A stretch of DNA of 64,000 nucleotides from Flavobacterium hercynium (GCF_002217285.1 NZ_MUGW01000016.1:79437-143436); one strand, 5' to 3'; positions 16,775 through 26,524 are shown, numbered from the stretch's first letter. A program made the numbers and translations. The notes: generated by a model from the sequence alone, not told the origin.

Positions 16775-19700
16775 TTAATTTACCGGAATATAGATGTTGA
16801 AAGTAGCACCGATATTTTTTTCTCCTTTGGCGGTAATTATGCCGTAATGATTTTCTACAATTTTTTTAACGATTGCCAGACCAATTCCGGTGCCATTATA
16901 TTGTTCTCTTCCGTGCAGACGCTGAAAAACTTCGAATATTTTGGTATTGTATTCCTGATCGAAACCAATTCCATTGTCTGAAACACTAATGTGACAGTAC
17001 TTTTGATTTTGATCTAAAGCAGGAATATCGAAACTGTCGCCCATCTTAATTTCACTTGTTATTTTTATAACCGTATCAATATCCGGTTTAGAAAATTTAA
17101 GAGAATTGCTTATCAAATTATATAACAATTGCCTGAATTGAAATGGAATAATGCTAATTATACTCGTTTTGTCGCATTCAATACTTGCTTTTTGAGCCTC
17201 AAGTTCTTCTCGTAAATCTTCTTTAACCTCATCAACAATTTCACAAAAATCTATTTTTTCAAAAATGCGCTCCTGTGTACTGGTTCTGGAATAAGATAAC
17301 AGGTCATTGATTAAAGTCTGCATGCGCTGGGCTGCGTTTTGCATACGCTGAAATTTATCTTTTCCGGACTCAGATAAATTTTGAGATTCTTTTTCGATGA
17401 TCTGCGTGGCGAACGTTTGGATTTTTCGTAACGGTTCCTGTAAATCATGACTCGAAATATAAGCAAAGGACTGAAGTTCTTTATTCATTTTTTCGAGATC
17501 GATATTATATTGTTCCAGCTCTTTTGTTCTTTCCGCTACTTGTTTTTCCAGTTCATGAGTAAATGCTTTTTCCGTTTGAATATCGGTAAAAGCACCAACC
17601 CATTTTATAATTTTATTGTCTTTATCAAAAACAGGTTCTCCAATTACAGAATACCATCTGTATCCGCCATTGGTACTCTTGAGTCTAACATCTGCTTTGT
17701 ACACACTTCCCGTTGTGAGGCTTTTGGTCCAGACCTTTATGTTTTCTTCTAAATCATTAGGATGAATGATGGTTTTCCATGAAGTTTCTTTATTGGGTTG
17801 TATACCAGTGTATTTTTGCCATTTTCCAGAAGCAAACAAAGCATTTCCTTTTTCATCTGTCTCCCAAATTAATTGTGGAATACTTTCGGTCAGGGATCTG
17901 AATTTTTTCTCGCTTTCTTCTATCTTTTTTCTGGTTTCTACTTTCTCCGTTACATCAATTATAGTGATTTTTATACCGGATATCGTGTTGTCTGACTCCA
18001 GCATAGGAGCGTACTCATAATCAACATATAGTTTATGTTCATGTTTACCATCGTTTAAATATAAAGGAGATTCAGATTCAGAATGTACTATGCCCGTTGT
18101 AAAAACTTCCTGCAGGAGTTGTGCGTATTTTTGACTTTTAAGTTCCGGAAATACTTCAAATATATTTTTGCCCAGAACATCACTTTCTTTTCTTCTCCAA
18201 ATATTTTTTAGTAAGGCAAGATTAGCGATTTCAATGATCATATTTTCGCCTTTAAGAATTGCCTTTGGTACAGGAGATTGCATCAAAAGCGTACGGAAGC
18301 GCTTTTCACTTTCCTCTAATTCCTGCTGATGATTTTTCTCATCGGTGATATCTCTAACAGTTCCCAGCAATTTCTCGGGCTGATGATCTGAATCGTAAAA
18401 AACTTTTCCTCTCGCTTCTACCCAGCGAATCGATTTATCATTCCAGATTAAACGTGCTTCATAATAAATATATCCGTTTATCATGGCTTCAACATAGGCT
18501 TTTTCTCTTATAGGCAGATCATCAGGATGAAGATATTTTACTAATTCATAGTAACTTAATTCAGCTTTTTTGGGTTGTCCCGTAATAACTTCGAAATAGC
18601 GTTGAGAATATTCAAAATCTTTTGTTTTTAAATTTAATTCCCAGGTACCAAGTTCACTTGCTTCTACAATAATGTTAAGTCTTTCCTCGTTGAGTTCTAT
18701 TTTTTTTCTGGCTTCTACTTTTTCACTTACATCTGTAACGGTGACTAATATTCCGGAAATAGATCCATCTTCTTCTTTTAGCGGATGATACAAGAAATCA
18801 AAATAAAAAATTTCCGGTTTATCGTACCTGCTTACAGGAACAGGCAATTCATTTCCGTGATAGGGAATGCCAGTTAGTAACACATTCTTTAGTAAAGGAC
18901 TAACAATTTCTTCAACTTCAGGTAAAGATTCAAAAAGTGATTTTCCAACAAAAGAATCATGTTCTTTGCCCACTAATTTAAGATACGTTTCATTAGCTAC
19001 TTCTACCAGATAATTAGAGCCACGTAAAATCGTGATTCCTACTGGAGCTTGTTTTACAGTATTGCGAAAACGTTTATCTGCTTCTTCAATTTTTTGTCGG
19101 GCGATCACCTGATGTGTGTTATCAAGTACCCAAATAGCAACTTTACTTACCTTTCCTTCAATGTTTTTAAGTGGTGCATACACAAAAGTAAAATATACTG
19201 TTTCTTCTGTGTTCTGTCTGGTAATCTTGATTTCTATTTCGTTGGCATAAAAAGGTTTTCCGCTTTTTATTACTTTTTGAAGTTCAGATTCATACGTAGA
19301 TTTTACTTCAGCAAATGCATCCCAATAGTGTTTTCCTGCGACTTCTTCATACGATTTACGGGCTACAGTAAGAAAACTGTCGTTTACAATTTCGCTTATT
19401 AAAGTTTCGGCATCGAGAACACAAATTCCAATAGGAGATTGGAGCACCATACTTTGCAGGTTGCGCTCACTTTCTTCTATTTTTTTCTTTGCTAAATTTA
19501 GGTCTGTCAAATCAACTCCGGTATTCATTACGCCATAAATTTCTCCGTTGATGTCGTAGAGCGGAGTAAGACTATAATTAAAATAGTGCGTACGCAGTTT
19601 TCCATCAATCGTAAGATCTAGCGGTGTATTTTTAGTATGAAAAGATTGTCCGGTTTCGAGAACTGTATTTATTTGCTCAAAAACCAATTGATTGTCGAGT

Positions 19701-20365
19701 TCAGGCAATAGCGCTTTAAATGATTTTCCAATAACCTCATCGCCTTTTCCCCACAATGAAATTATAGATTCATTGGCAAGTTCGATAATCATTTCTTTGC
19801 CAACATATACAGCAATTGGGAAAGGCGCATTTTCAATCAACTGTCTTACTTTCAGTTCGCTTTCTCCTAAAGCTTCAATTGCTTTAAATTTTTCTGTTGT
19901 TTCGATAACCGTAACCAGAATACCTCCAACTTCGCCATTTTCTTTTTTAATGGGGCTATATGAAAAATTAAAATAGCATTCCTCATCAAATCCATTTCTG
20001 TTTAAAATTAATTTTAAATAGGGATGGCTTACTGCTTTTCCCTTCATAACCTCAGCAAACATAGGAGAAATGGTTTCCCAGATTTCTGAAAATGTTATTT
20101 CGGCACCTATTCCTAGCGCTTCAGGATGTTTACTTGAGCCCAGAATAGGTAGAAAAGAATCGTTATACAATTGGGTAAAATCGTCTCCCCAGGCAATGTA
20201 CATAGCAAAAGGATTATTTAGCACAACTGAAATAATGGTTTGAAGGCTAGGTGACCATGTGTCAGGATTTCCCAAAGATGTTTTACTCCAATCCTTTGCA
20301 CGGATTAGTTCTCCCATTTTGCCGCCATCAGCTAAAAAATAATGATCATTATTTGTGCTGCCCAT
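16775..20365 (-). CDS. Multi-PAS sensor histidine kinase (seven PAS domains, no membrane segment)
   Basis: 1196 residues. About seven PAS/PAC units are repeated at roughly 125-residue intervals from residue 30 to 935, recognisable by repeated SEKKFRSLxESxP-type starts and GxLVTVxDVTEK ends. A coiled coil (about 940-965), a HisKA domain with the phospho-acceptor His973 in SHDLQEPLRKI, and an HATPase_c domain with the N box (NLISNSLKFS), G1 (DNGIGF) and G2 (GTGIGLAI) follow. No transmembrane helix is seen, so it is a cytoplasmic sensor. It starts 11 bases after the single-receiver gene and shares its transcript, so the two are probably partners. The signal is unknown; N-terminal PAS domains may bind cofactors. 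Confidence 0.92.
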   Translation of the reverse strand: MGSTNNDHYFLADGGKMGELIRAKDWSKTSLGNPDTWSPSLQTIISVVLNNPFAMYIAWGDDFTQLYNDSFLPILGSSKHPEALGIGAEITFSEIWETISPMFAEVMKGKAVSHPYLKLILNRNGFDEECYFNFSYSPIKKENGEVGGILVTVIETTEKFKAIEALGESELKVRQLIENAPFPIAVYVGKEMIIELANESIISLWGKGDEVIGKSFKALLPELDNQLVFEQINTVLETGQSFHTKNTPLDLTIDGKLRTHYFNYSLTPLYDINGEIYGVMNTGVDLTDLNLAKKKIEESERNLQSMVLQSPIGICVLDAETLISEIVNDSFLTVARKSYEEVAGKHYWDAFAEVKSTYESELQKVIKSGKPFYANEIEIKITRQNTEETVYFTFVYAPLKNIEGKVSKVAIWVLDNTHQVIARQKIEEADKRFRNTVKQAPVGITILRGSNYLVEVANETYLKLVGKEHDSFVGKSLFESLPEVEEIVSPLLKNVLLTGIPYHGNELPVPVSRYDKPEIFYFDFLYHPLKEEDGSISGILVTVTDVSEKVEARKKIELNEERLNIIVEASELGTWELNLKTKDFEYSQRYFEVITGQPKKAELSYYELVKYLHPDDLPIREKAYVEAMINGYIYYEARLIWNDKSIRWVEARGKVFYDSDHQPEKLLGTVRDITDEKNHQQELEESEKRFRTLLMQSPVPKAILKGENMIIEIANLALLKNIWRRKESDVLGKNIFEVFPELKSQKYAQLLQEVFTTGIVHSESESPLYLNDGKHEHKLYVDYEYAPMLESDNTISGIKITIIDVTEKVETRKKIEESEKKFRSLTESIPQLIWETDEKGNALFASGKWQKYTGIQPNKETSWKTIIHPNDLEENIKVWTKSLTTGSVYKADVRLKSTNGGYRWYSVIGEPVFDKDNKIIKWVGAFTDIQTEKAFTHELEKQVAERTKELEQYNIDLEKMNKELQSFAYISSHDLQEPLRKIQTFATQIIEKESQNLSESGKDKFQRMQNAAQRMQTLINDLLSYSRTSTQERIFEKIDFCEIVDEVKEDLREELEAQKASIECDKTSIISIIPFQFRQLLYNLISNSLKFSKPDIDTVIKITSEIKMGDSFDIPALDQNQKYCHISVSDNGIGFDQEYNTKIFEVFQRLHGREQYNGTGIGLAIVKKIVENHYGIITAKGEKNIGATFNIYIPVN

Positions 20366-20376
20366 GCTGTTAAATA

Positions 20377-20826
20377 TTAGGGTTGAAGTATAAAATGTTC
20401 TCTTGCGGGTTGTTTATAATTATTTTCGGCAGTAACGCTAAGCGCATTTCCTATTACCTTTTTTAGTTTAGAAAAATCTCCGGGTTTTCTAATATAATAT
20501 ACAGCACCTTTTTCGTACATCAGGTCTACAATGTTCATATCGAGAGACGTAGAGAAAACAATTACAGGAAGATGTTGCAGTTTATCGATTTTTTTTATTT
20601 CAGTTAAACATTCAAAACCATTTTTGCGTGGCATATTAAGGTCCAGAAAAAGTACATCCGGAAGATTTTTAGCTGAACATTCAAATAAAAAATCCATTAG
20701 CTGAACCCCATCATTAACCGTTACAAGAGAAATTGGAAGATGTAGTTCGTCTAACGCTTCTTTAAAAAAATCACAATCGTCTTCGTCATCATCAGCAAGT
20801 AGTAGATTGAATTTCTGTTCGTTCAT
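20377..20826 (-). CDS. Single-domain response regulator (receiver only)
   Basis: 149 residues forming one CheY-like receiver: the acidic pocket at D12-D14, the phospho-acceptor D62 in FLDLNMPRKNG, S92/T93 as the switch residue, and K114 in RKPGD. No DNA-binding output domain follows. Such receivers beside multi-PAS kinases often act as phosphate shuttles or kinase modulators in Bacteroidota. It is the first gene of the two-gene operon. The upstream gap (20827-21171) shows no clear TAnnTTTG box on this strand and otherwise holds only the terminator of the next gene. Confidence 0.9.
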   Translation of the reverse strand: MNEQKFNLLLADDDEDDCDFFKEALDELHLPISLVTVNDGVQLMDFLFECSAKNLPDVLFLDLNMPRKNGFECLTEIKKIDKLQHLPVIVFSTSLDMNIVDLMYEKGAVYYIRKPGDFSKLKKVIGNALSVTAENNYKQPAREHFILQP

Positions 20827-21118
20827 TTTTAATAAAATAAAATTTAATAGGTAGTATTTTGTTCATCGGGTCTTTTTATATTTTACCGTAAGCTTTAAAA
20901 GTTATAGGTTGCTTTATACTGAATCGTTACTTTGGTAATAAGTTTACATTCAAATAGCTTTAAATAAGATTATAAAGACCGTATGAAAATTTTAATTGCA
21001 AAGCTGGGGCTGTTTGCTTCTGCTAATATAAAACTAATTTTTATAGGTTTAAGTCTAATTTTTGGATTTTCTTAACATATTGAAGCTTTAATTTTTTAAA
21101 TTACTTTTTCTTCAAATG

Positions 21119-21150
21119 AGAAAAAGGGAACAGTATAAAACCATTCCCTT
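21119..21150 (-). terminator. Terminator of the surface-protein operon
   Basis: Read on the minus strand, AAGGGAA and TTCCCTT are separated by 13 bases and followed by a T run, 22 bases after the stop of the beta-helix gene. Confidence 0.7.
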
Positions 21151-21171
21151 CAGTCTGTAATAAATGTGGTT

Positions 21172-22662
21172 TTATTTAATGGTTAAAGTCATATTCGGTA
21201 CAACGATATCAGAATTAGTTCCAGTATAGCGTTGTGCGTATACTTCTACATAATCATTGTTTGCCAGTTCCACTGAGGCATTTAGCGGTAACACAACGAT
21301 ATCATTTAGAGCTGCACCGCGTCCGTAAATTTTGTATTGCGAAATAACAGTACCATTTTTAGCAATGTATATAATATAGGTTCCTGCAGCAGGTGTTTGA
21401 AACGAAATAGAACCATTTACCTGAAATATTCTTTTCTTTTTTCCCATGTATCTCAATCTGTTGCTTACTCCGGGATCAGTAGAAAATCGGAATAAATTGG
21501 TTGAGGTCGATACTCCATTTACTTTTACGATATTACTTGGATTCATATTATTTGTAAAGCTAGTCGCAGCTCCGGCTCCAACAGCATAATCTACAGCAAA
21601 ATCACCGACGGCACTTGCATCGGCTTCAGTAGGAATACCTGCAGATCGTACATTCCAGCTATTGTTGAAATTATATCCTGTATAAGTTCCAGTAGTATAA
21701 GGTTTTACATATCCTGCTGCATTCGTACCTGTAAAAACAACAGATTCCAGAACCGCATCTCCTGTAATAGTAAGACCAGATGTAGAAACGTCAAAACCAA
21801 TTGCACTTCCATCAACCTGAGTAAATCCACCTTGTTTTTCTATTAAGGTAAAAGTCCCTGTAAATTTTTCGTACGTTCCTGAGTTATTGCTAAACCATCC
21901 TAAGTTGCTTAATAATAGTTGTGTAATATTGTTGTAGGTAATACCGTTGGTATTGCCGGCAAACTGAACAATACTTAAAAAGACTAATCCAAATCCGGAA
22001 ATAGTTCCTACGGTATTAGAACCGGAGACGATACAATCTCTAAAAATTAGATTTTGTGTAGCAGTACCATTTAAATTAAATACATTTCCGGCAGTTGCTG
22101 TTAATGTTAATCCTTTGATGCTTCCTCCGGTTGCACCTTCAAAAATATTTCCCGAAGGTCTGATAATCTTATCATCATTTGTGTCTAAACCTTGTAAATA
22201 AGCATTATTTAAATCTATTGGAAAATTGAAGGTTACAGTACCATTGATTTCGTATAAGGTATTAGAACTCAATTGATATTTTGATCCGCCGCCCGCAGCA
22301 AGTTCAGTTGCCAAAACCGTAGCCAAAACATCAGTAGATTTAATACGCTTAAAGTTTAATCTTCCGGCAGTTCCGTTTACGATTGGCGTCCAGGTTGACG
22401 TACTGCCCATATAATAAAAGAAAAACTTTAAATCAGTATCGTAAACCAATAATCCATCAGCAGGAGTTGTAATCGCATTTCTTTGCACCGTTGTCATTCT
22501 TGGTGTCAGCAAACCTTGTGTGGTAGAAGTAACATCCAAAATTGAGCTTGCGTTTGGAGTAGTAGTACCAATCCCGATTTGTGCATTTCCTGCAAAAGAA
22601 AGTAAAAAGATTAATAGCAGTAAAAAAGTCTTATGATTTTGAAAAGTAGGTATTGTGATCAT
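21172..22662 (-). CDS. Secreted beta-helix surface protein with jelly-roll-like C-terminus
   Basis: 496 residues. The signal peptide ends LLSFAGNAQ, followed by the head IGIGTTTPNASSILDVTSTT and a tail-fibre-like strand region (GLLTPRMTTVQRNAI). Residues about 120-330 contain short Gly/Asn/Thr-rich repeats (FNLNGTATQNLIFRDCIVSG and similar) that suggest a right-handed beta-helix. The last 90 residues (IFQVNGSISFQTPAAGTYIIYI and on, ending VPNMTLTIK) look like a C1q/TNF-like jelly roll. It shares the GIGTTTP head with the 4.2-8.5 kb array. It is the last gene of a three-gene operon. The role is probably surface binding; no enzyme residues were recognised. Confidence 0.7.
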   Translation of the reverse strand: MITIPTFQNHKTFLLLLIFLLSFAGNAQIGIGTTTPNASSILDVTSTTQGLLTPRMTTVQRNAITTPADGLLVYDTDLKFFFYYMGSTSTWTPIVNGTAGRLNFKRIKSTDVLATVLATELAAGGGSKYQLSSNTLYEINGTVTFNFPIDLNNAYLQGLDTNDDKIIRPSGNIFEGATGGSIKGLTLTATAGNVFNLNGTATQNLIFRDCIVSGSNTVGTISGFGLVFLSIVQFAGNTNGITYNNITQLLLSNLGWFSNNSGTYEKFTGTFTLIEKQGGFTQVDGSAIGFDVSTSGLTITGDAVLESVVFTGTNAAGYVKPYTTGTYTGYNFNNSWNVRSAGIPTEADASAVGDFAVDYAVGAGAATSFTNNMNPSNIVKVNGVSTSTNLFRFSTDPGVSNRLRYMGKKKRIFQVNGSISFQTPAAGTYIIYIAKNGTVISQYKIYGRGAALNDIVVLPLNASVELANNDYVEVYAQRYTGTNSDIVVPNMTLTIK

Positions 22663-22718
22663 AATTGTAATATTAAAGTGTGGATGGATTTTATTTTGTT
22701 CGTTTTAAGATTGCAGTA

Positions 22719-24545
22719 TTAATAGCCTTTATTTGTGATAATAATTTTCTCCGTCAGTCTCTCATTATCAACTGTTATAAATTCGGCTATGTAAATACCC
22801 TGACTTAACGTGGTGGTAGAAAAAGTATAACTTTGATTCGTTCCAAGTCCTTTTTTAGTTAAAACTACTTTCCCCATGACGTCATAAAGTTTAAATGATT
22901 TTAAAGAAAGGTTATTTGGGTTCGAAGCTTTCAAAATACCATTTGCATTATCCTGTGTTATAAAGAACTGCTTTACAATATTATCATCAGTTCCAAGTGT
23001 AGTCTGGTTTTTGAAAGTAATTTTAAAACGGTCAGCGTAAACTCCTGGAGCAACTGTAACTTCGTACATACCATTTTTGATATCGTGATAGGAATCATCA
23101 AGTCCATCATACAAATAGATGATCTGCGTAGGATCAAAATTTGTGATCTCCGGAACATAAAATTTAAAAGAGGTATTGGTCGCAACTTTTACCGTAAGCG
23201 GAACTTTTTTATCGATATCAAAGTTAATTCCCTGAATGACATAGTTGCCGTTTTCTAGCCAGAAGGTAACGTCATTCGGTAGTGATTCATCCATGTTTAA
23301 AGCATCAATACCTAAATCGACGCCATCTGTAGCTTCTTCCAAAAAGGATAAAGCCAATTGTCTGGTAAATTGATTGTTGATAATGGTGTTGAGTTTGAAA
23401 TGCGAAACCTCTTCGATTTCTTCTTCCTCCTCAGCTTCGTTATTCGCTGCGTTTTTTTCTTTAGTTGTTTTGCTTTTTACCGCTTTTTTTACAGGAGCTT
23501 TCTTTTCAAATTTTGATAAACTGCCGCCTTCTTTGTAATAAAAACGATGTACATTTTTGAATATAGCAGTTCCGTTTGCAGTGGCGTTAATGACGAATCC
23601 CTGACCAATTGGCGAGTATTTTCGAACAATCGTTATTCCTGAACTCGATCCGGTATTGTTTAATGAACCGTCTCCATTATAAGAATTGAAAGTTGCCGGT
23701 ACGTAAACACCCGTAGAAGTTAAGCTTGTTGGTGTATAGGTTCCGTAACCACCTCTGTAATCTGTTAGGTAATGTGAATTTACGGCCTTATCCTGCTCCC
23801 AAAAATAAGCAACACCTCCCGTTGCAGCATTGCTGGCATCTAGTAAAAAAGCATTTAAATGCAAAGCAGAAGGATACGGATTTCCGGTTAACGTGGAGTT
23901 ATTTGCACCCAATGCAATAGTGATGTTTCCATCGTTTGGTTTTCCTATAAAATCGTAACGTTGGGCACCTCCTGGATTGTTGGTTATTCCTGTTGCTTCA
24001 GGATCTGTAGTGTCTGTACCACTGGTTCCTTTCATAGTAAAACCTTCTCCTGGTGCCAATGTAGACGCTCCTCCAACAAATACCCAGTTAGAATAGTTAT
24101 TGGCATTGGTTAATTTATGAATCCATGCAGATGATATTGAAAGCGGATTTGATACTCCATCATAACCACTTATAATAGTCGCAGGTGTCGATGCTATCGA
24201 AGTTGTTGGTCGGCTTAACATGGTAATGCCAAAGTTTTCGTTTCCAATTGTAGCCGAAGCAGTACCAACAGGAGAACACCAGTAATTGTAGTCAAAATTA
24301 TCAGACGTACCTTCTTGATATACAGATAATGTGCCCGCTCCTGTATTGGTTGAGGCAGTTGTAGCACCTTGTACTAATTGTGAATTATTTCGAAGGTACA
24401 AATTAGAATTTGCAGCCAAATTTACATTTTGCTGTACAAACAGTACCTCATCTTTAACGTACATGTAGGCATTTGGGCTGAAATAAATTTGCGCCATACT
24501 TTTTGTTGTGGCCAGAATTAGAAATAAGAATAATGTTTTTTTCAT
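22719..24545 (-). CDS. T9SS-exported cell-surface protein (type A sorting domain)
   Basis: 608 residues. The signal peptide ends TKSMAQ. The body is a large Thr/Ser/Asn/Gly-rich beta region with no enzyme motif, plus an unusual Lys-rich then Glu-rich linker (KKAPVKKAVKSKTTKEKN, then EAEEEEEIEEV) around residues 345-380. The last 75 residues form a type IX secretion C-terminal domain: SFKLYDVMGKVVL, then SQGIYIAEFITVDNERLTEKIIIT. It should pass the outer membrane through the T9SS and be attached or released. Its start overlaps the preceding small gene by 4 bases, and the beta-helix gene follows after 56 bases. Confidence 0.85.
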   Translation of the reverse strand: MKKTLFLFLILATTKSMAQIYFSPNAYMYVKDEVLFVQQNVNLAANSNLYLRNNSQLVQGATTASTNTGAGTLSVYQEGTSDNFDYNYWCSPVGTASATIGNENFGITMLSRPTTSIASTPATIISGYDGVSNPLSISSAWIHKLTNANNYSNWVFVGGASTLAPGEGFTMKGTSGTDTTDPEATGITNNPGGAQRYDFIGKPNDGNITIALGANNSTLTGNPYPSALHLNAFLLDASNAATGGVAYFWEQDKAVNSHYLTDYRGGYGTYTPTSLTSTGVYVPATFNSYNGDGSLNNTGSSSGITIVRKYSPIGQGFVINATANGTAIFKNVHRFYYKEGGSLSKFEKKAPVKKAVKSKTTKEKNAANNEAEEEEEIEEVSHFKLNTIINNQFTRQLALSFLEEATDGVDLGIDALNMDESLPNDVTFWLENGNYVIQGINFDIDKKVPLTVKVATNTSFKFYVPEITNFDPTQIIYLYDGLDDSYHDIKNGMYEVTVAPGVYADRFKITFKNQTTLGTDDNIVKQFFITQDNANGILKASNPNNLSLKSFKLYDVMGKVVLTKKGLGTNQSYTFSTTTLSQGIYIAEFITVDNERLTEKIIITNKGY

Positions 24546-24829
24546 AATTTCACTTTTATAAGTTGAACAGCTTCCGGAGTAGTTGTCTGGCTTTGGCGGG
24601 ACTTAATTCTTTTATTAAAAAATAGCTTGTAAAAGTTTATTTTTCTTTTTCTGCTAATAGCAAATAGTCCAAGCAGAATCGCACTAGTCAATAACATCGG
24701 AATATCACTATCTATTGGTAATCCAACCGGTGGCGGAATTCCGGGTGGTGGAGGTGGCGGGGCTGCTGAAATTTTGAACGAGGCATAGAAAAATAAAAGT
24801 GTTGATAACTGTAACGATTTGATTTTCAT
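24542..24829 (-). CDS. Small Pro-rich membrane peptide resembling the PID-CTERM sorting-signal family
   Basis: 95 residues: a signal peptide (about 1-22), a run of prolines (PPPPPPGIPPP), the motif GLPIDSDIP, one hydrophobic helix (about 44-58) and a basic tail starting RKRK. The tripartite arrangement (Pro-rich/PID motif, helix, positive cluster) resembles the PID-CTERM type of Bacteroidota sorting signal, but here it forms almost the whole mature protein. The stop codon overlaps the ATG of the T9SS gene by 4 bases, so the two are translationally coupled. The family name is from memory; a plain membrane peptide is the alternative. Confidence 0.65.
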   Translation of the reverse strand: MKIKSLQLSTLLFFYASFKISAAPPPPPPGIPPPVGLPIDSDIPMLLTSAILLGLFAISRKRKINFYKLFFNKRIKSRQSQTTTPEAVQLIKVKL

Positions 24830-25123
24830 TTGATATTGTTGATTTGGGGGCTAATAAAAAATTGTATTACCTGAAGCTACTTTATACCTACTGAAATTAA
24901 TTAGTAAAAATAATAGCACAAAAAGCAAGAACGTATACTGGTAAAAGTTATTTTTATAATAAAACAGGACTAAATGTTCAAGTTGTTGATCTGTAATAAT
25001 TTGCAGAACAATCTGTTAATTTTCTGACATTGTTTGTAATAATCGTGGTGAACAAGTATTTAATTTTGAATTTTTCATATTATTTTAACTTAATTTATTT
25101 GTAATATTAGTACTGTATTTTCT

Positions 25124-25151
25124 CAAATATATAAAATAAATTCCTATGCAA
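25124..25151 (-). promoter_or_regulatory. Promoter of the three-gene surface-protein operon
   Basis: On the minus strand TTG (25151-25149), 17 bases, then TATATTTG (25131-25124) fits the Bacteroidota -33/-7 pattern. This would give a leader of roughly 290 bases before the small Pro-rich gene. Confidence 0.5.
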
Positions 25152-25337
25152 TTTTAATTAATGTTAAAATGATTAAGTTATTTCCTATTCTAACATAGTA
25201 AATAGAATAGCTTTTTGTTTCTGTCTTCAATCAGTTATCAGTACTACCTGAAAAGCTATCGGAATTTTGCAGTAGAAAATAGGTGATAACTAAGATATCA
25301 TAGAAAATTATTTAGGTGTAAATACATAAATGTTAAG

Positions 25338-25372
25338 CACAAAAAAAGAGCTGATTCTACAATCAGCTCTTT
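25338..25372 (-). terminator. Terminator of the esterase gene
   Basis: A perfect 12-bp stem (AAAGAGCTGATT at 25345-25356 and AATCAGCTCTTT at 25361-25372) with a 4-base loop; read on the minus strand it is followed by a T run. Confidence 0.88.
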
Positions 25373-25396
25373 AGCAATAGGATACTTATTTTTTAT

Positions 25397-26482
25397 TTAT
25401 TTCAATGTAGTTTTAATAACTGCCGCAGCTTGTAATACTGCAGTTTGTATAGCAGGGACATTTGCAATTGGGTTTAAAAGTCCATAATCATGAATCAATC
25501 CACTGTATCTTGTTAATGTTACAGAAACTCCGGCTTCGTTTAGTTTTCTGGCATAAGCTTCTCCTTCATCTCTTAAAACATCATTTTCTGCTGTCTGAAT
25601 CAAGGCAGGAGGTAAGTTTTTAAGTTGTTCTACACTAGCCTGAAGTGGAGAAGCATAAATTTCTTTTCTTTTATTAGTGTCAGGTAAATAATTATCCCAA
25701 AACCATTTCATCATGTTTTTAGTTAAAAATCTTCCGTTGGCGAAAGAATTGTAAGATTCAGTTTCGAAATTAGCATCAGTTACAGGCCACAATAAAACCT
25801 GTAGTTTAATTTCAGGACCTTTTTTGTCTTTTGCCATCAATGTAATAGCTGCACTCATATTTCCTCCAACGCTATTACCAACAATAGCAAGATTTTTACC
25901 ATTTACTCCAATTTCTTTTCCGTTTTTTGCAACCCATTCTGTTGCAGCATATATTTCGTTTATTGCAACAGGATATTGTGCTTCCGGTGAAGGTGTGTAA
26001 TCAGGAAAAACAGCCACGGCTCCACTTTCAACAACCAAATCTCTTACTAATCGTCTGTGAGTTGGGTAATCTCCTAAAACCCATCCGCCTCCGTGAATGA
26101 AGATAAATACGGGAGCATTTGCTTTTGCGCCTTTAGGTTTTGTAATATGAATTTTTACTTTTAAGCCGTTTTGTGTTATAACTTTTTCTGATTCTTCAAT
26201 TCCGCTGTAATCAACTTCTACTGATTTTTGTGCGCCAACAAGAACACCGCGGGCATCTGATACGCTTAATTGTTCAAGAGGTTTTCCGTTACCTGAATTT
26301 AATGCTTTTAAGAAGGTGCGCACTTCTGTAAAAACCTGAGGATCGTTTTCGCCTTTAAATTGTCTTTCTTGTGCAGTTGTAATAGCGTGGAATGCTATAA
26401 ATGCTGCGATAAATAAACTTTGTAAAATTTTGTTTCCGAATTTAAGAGAACCGTTCAAAACGGCAGTTGCTGTAGTTTTCAT
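25397..26482 (-). CDS. Secreted alpha/beta hydrolase of the HSL (hormone-sensitive lipase) family
   Basis: The start at 26482 gives 361 residues; an ATG six codons upstream (26500) is also possible but would leave a leader of only about 10 bases after the -7 box at 26517. The N-terminus is hydrophobic (about 15-35, ending ITTAQ), suggesting export. Family IV esterase signatures are present: oxyanion HGGGW (130-134), nucleophile Ser204 in GNSVGGN, Asp301 in ENDVLRDEG and His331 in LIHDYG. It probably hydrolyses short-chain esters in the periplasm. The AraC regulator gene lies just upstream on the same strand and may control it. Confidence 0.88.
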   Translation of the reverse strand: MKTTATAVLNGSLKFGNKILQSLFIAAFIAFHAITTAQERQFKGENDPQVFTEVRTFLKALNSGNGKPLEQLSVSDARGVLVGAQKSVEVDYSGIEESEKVITQNGLKVKIHITKPKGAKANAPVFIFIHGGGWVLGDYPTHRRLVRDLVVESGAVAVFPDYTPSPEAQYPVAINEIYAATEWVAKNGKEIGVNGKNLAIVGNSVGGNMSAAITLMAKDKKGPEIKLQVLLWPVTDANFETESYNSFANGRFLTKNMMKWFWDNYLPDTNKRKEIYASPLQASVEQLKNLPPALIQTAENDVLRDEGEAYARKLNEAGVSVTLTRYSGLIHDYGLLNPIANVPAIQTAVLQAAAVIKTTLK

Positions 26483-26516
26483 ATCTTTATTTTTTATCAT
26501 TTATAATTTGATAAGG

Positions 26517-26524
26517 CAAAGATA
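26517..26524 (-). promoter_or_regulatory. Bacteroidota -7 box of the esterase gene
   Basis: On the minus strand the sequence reads TATCTTTG (TAnnTTTG). It lies 17 bases before the first ATG and 35 before the second, which favours the second as start. No -33 box was recognised. Confidence 0.5.

Larger units (their letters stand above)
24830..25396. other. Intergenic region between two minus-strand operons
   Basis: No gene was found in these 567 bases. It holds the promoter of the surface-protein operon near its middle and the esterase terminator at its right side; the rest is AT-rich without recognisable structure. Confidence 0.7.

Noticed and set aside
16721..20000. Several plus-strand open frames opposite the multi-PAS kinase
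   Set aside because: They are antisense shadows of a clear kinase gene, with unusual amino acid composition and no start context.
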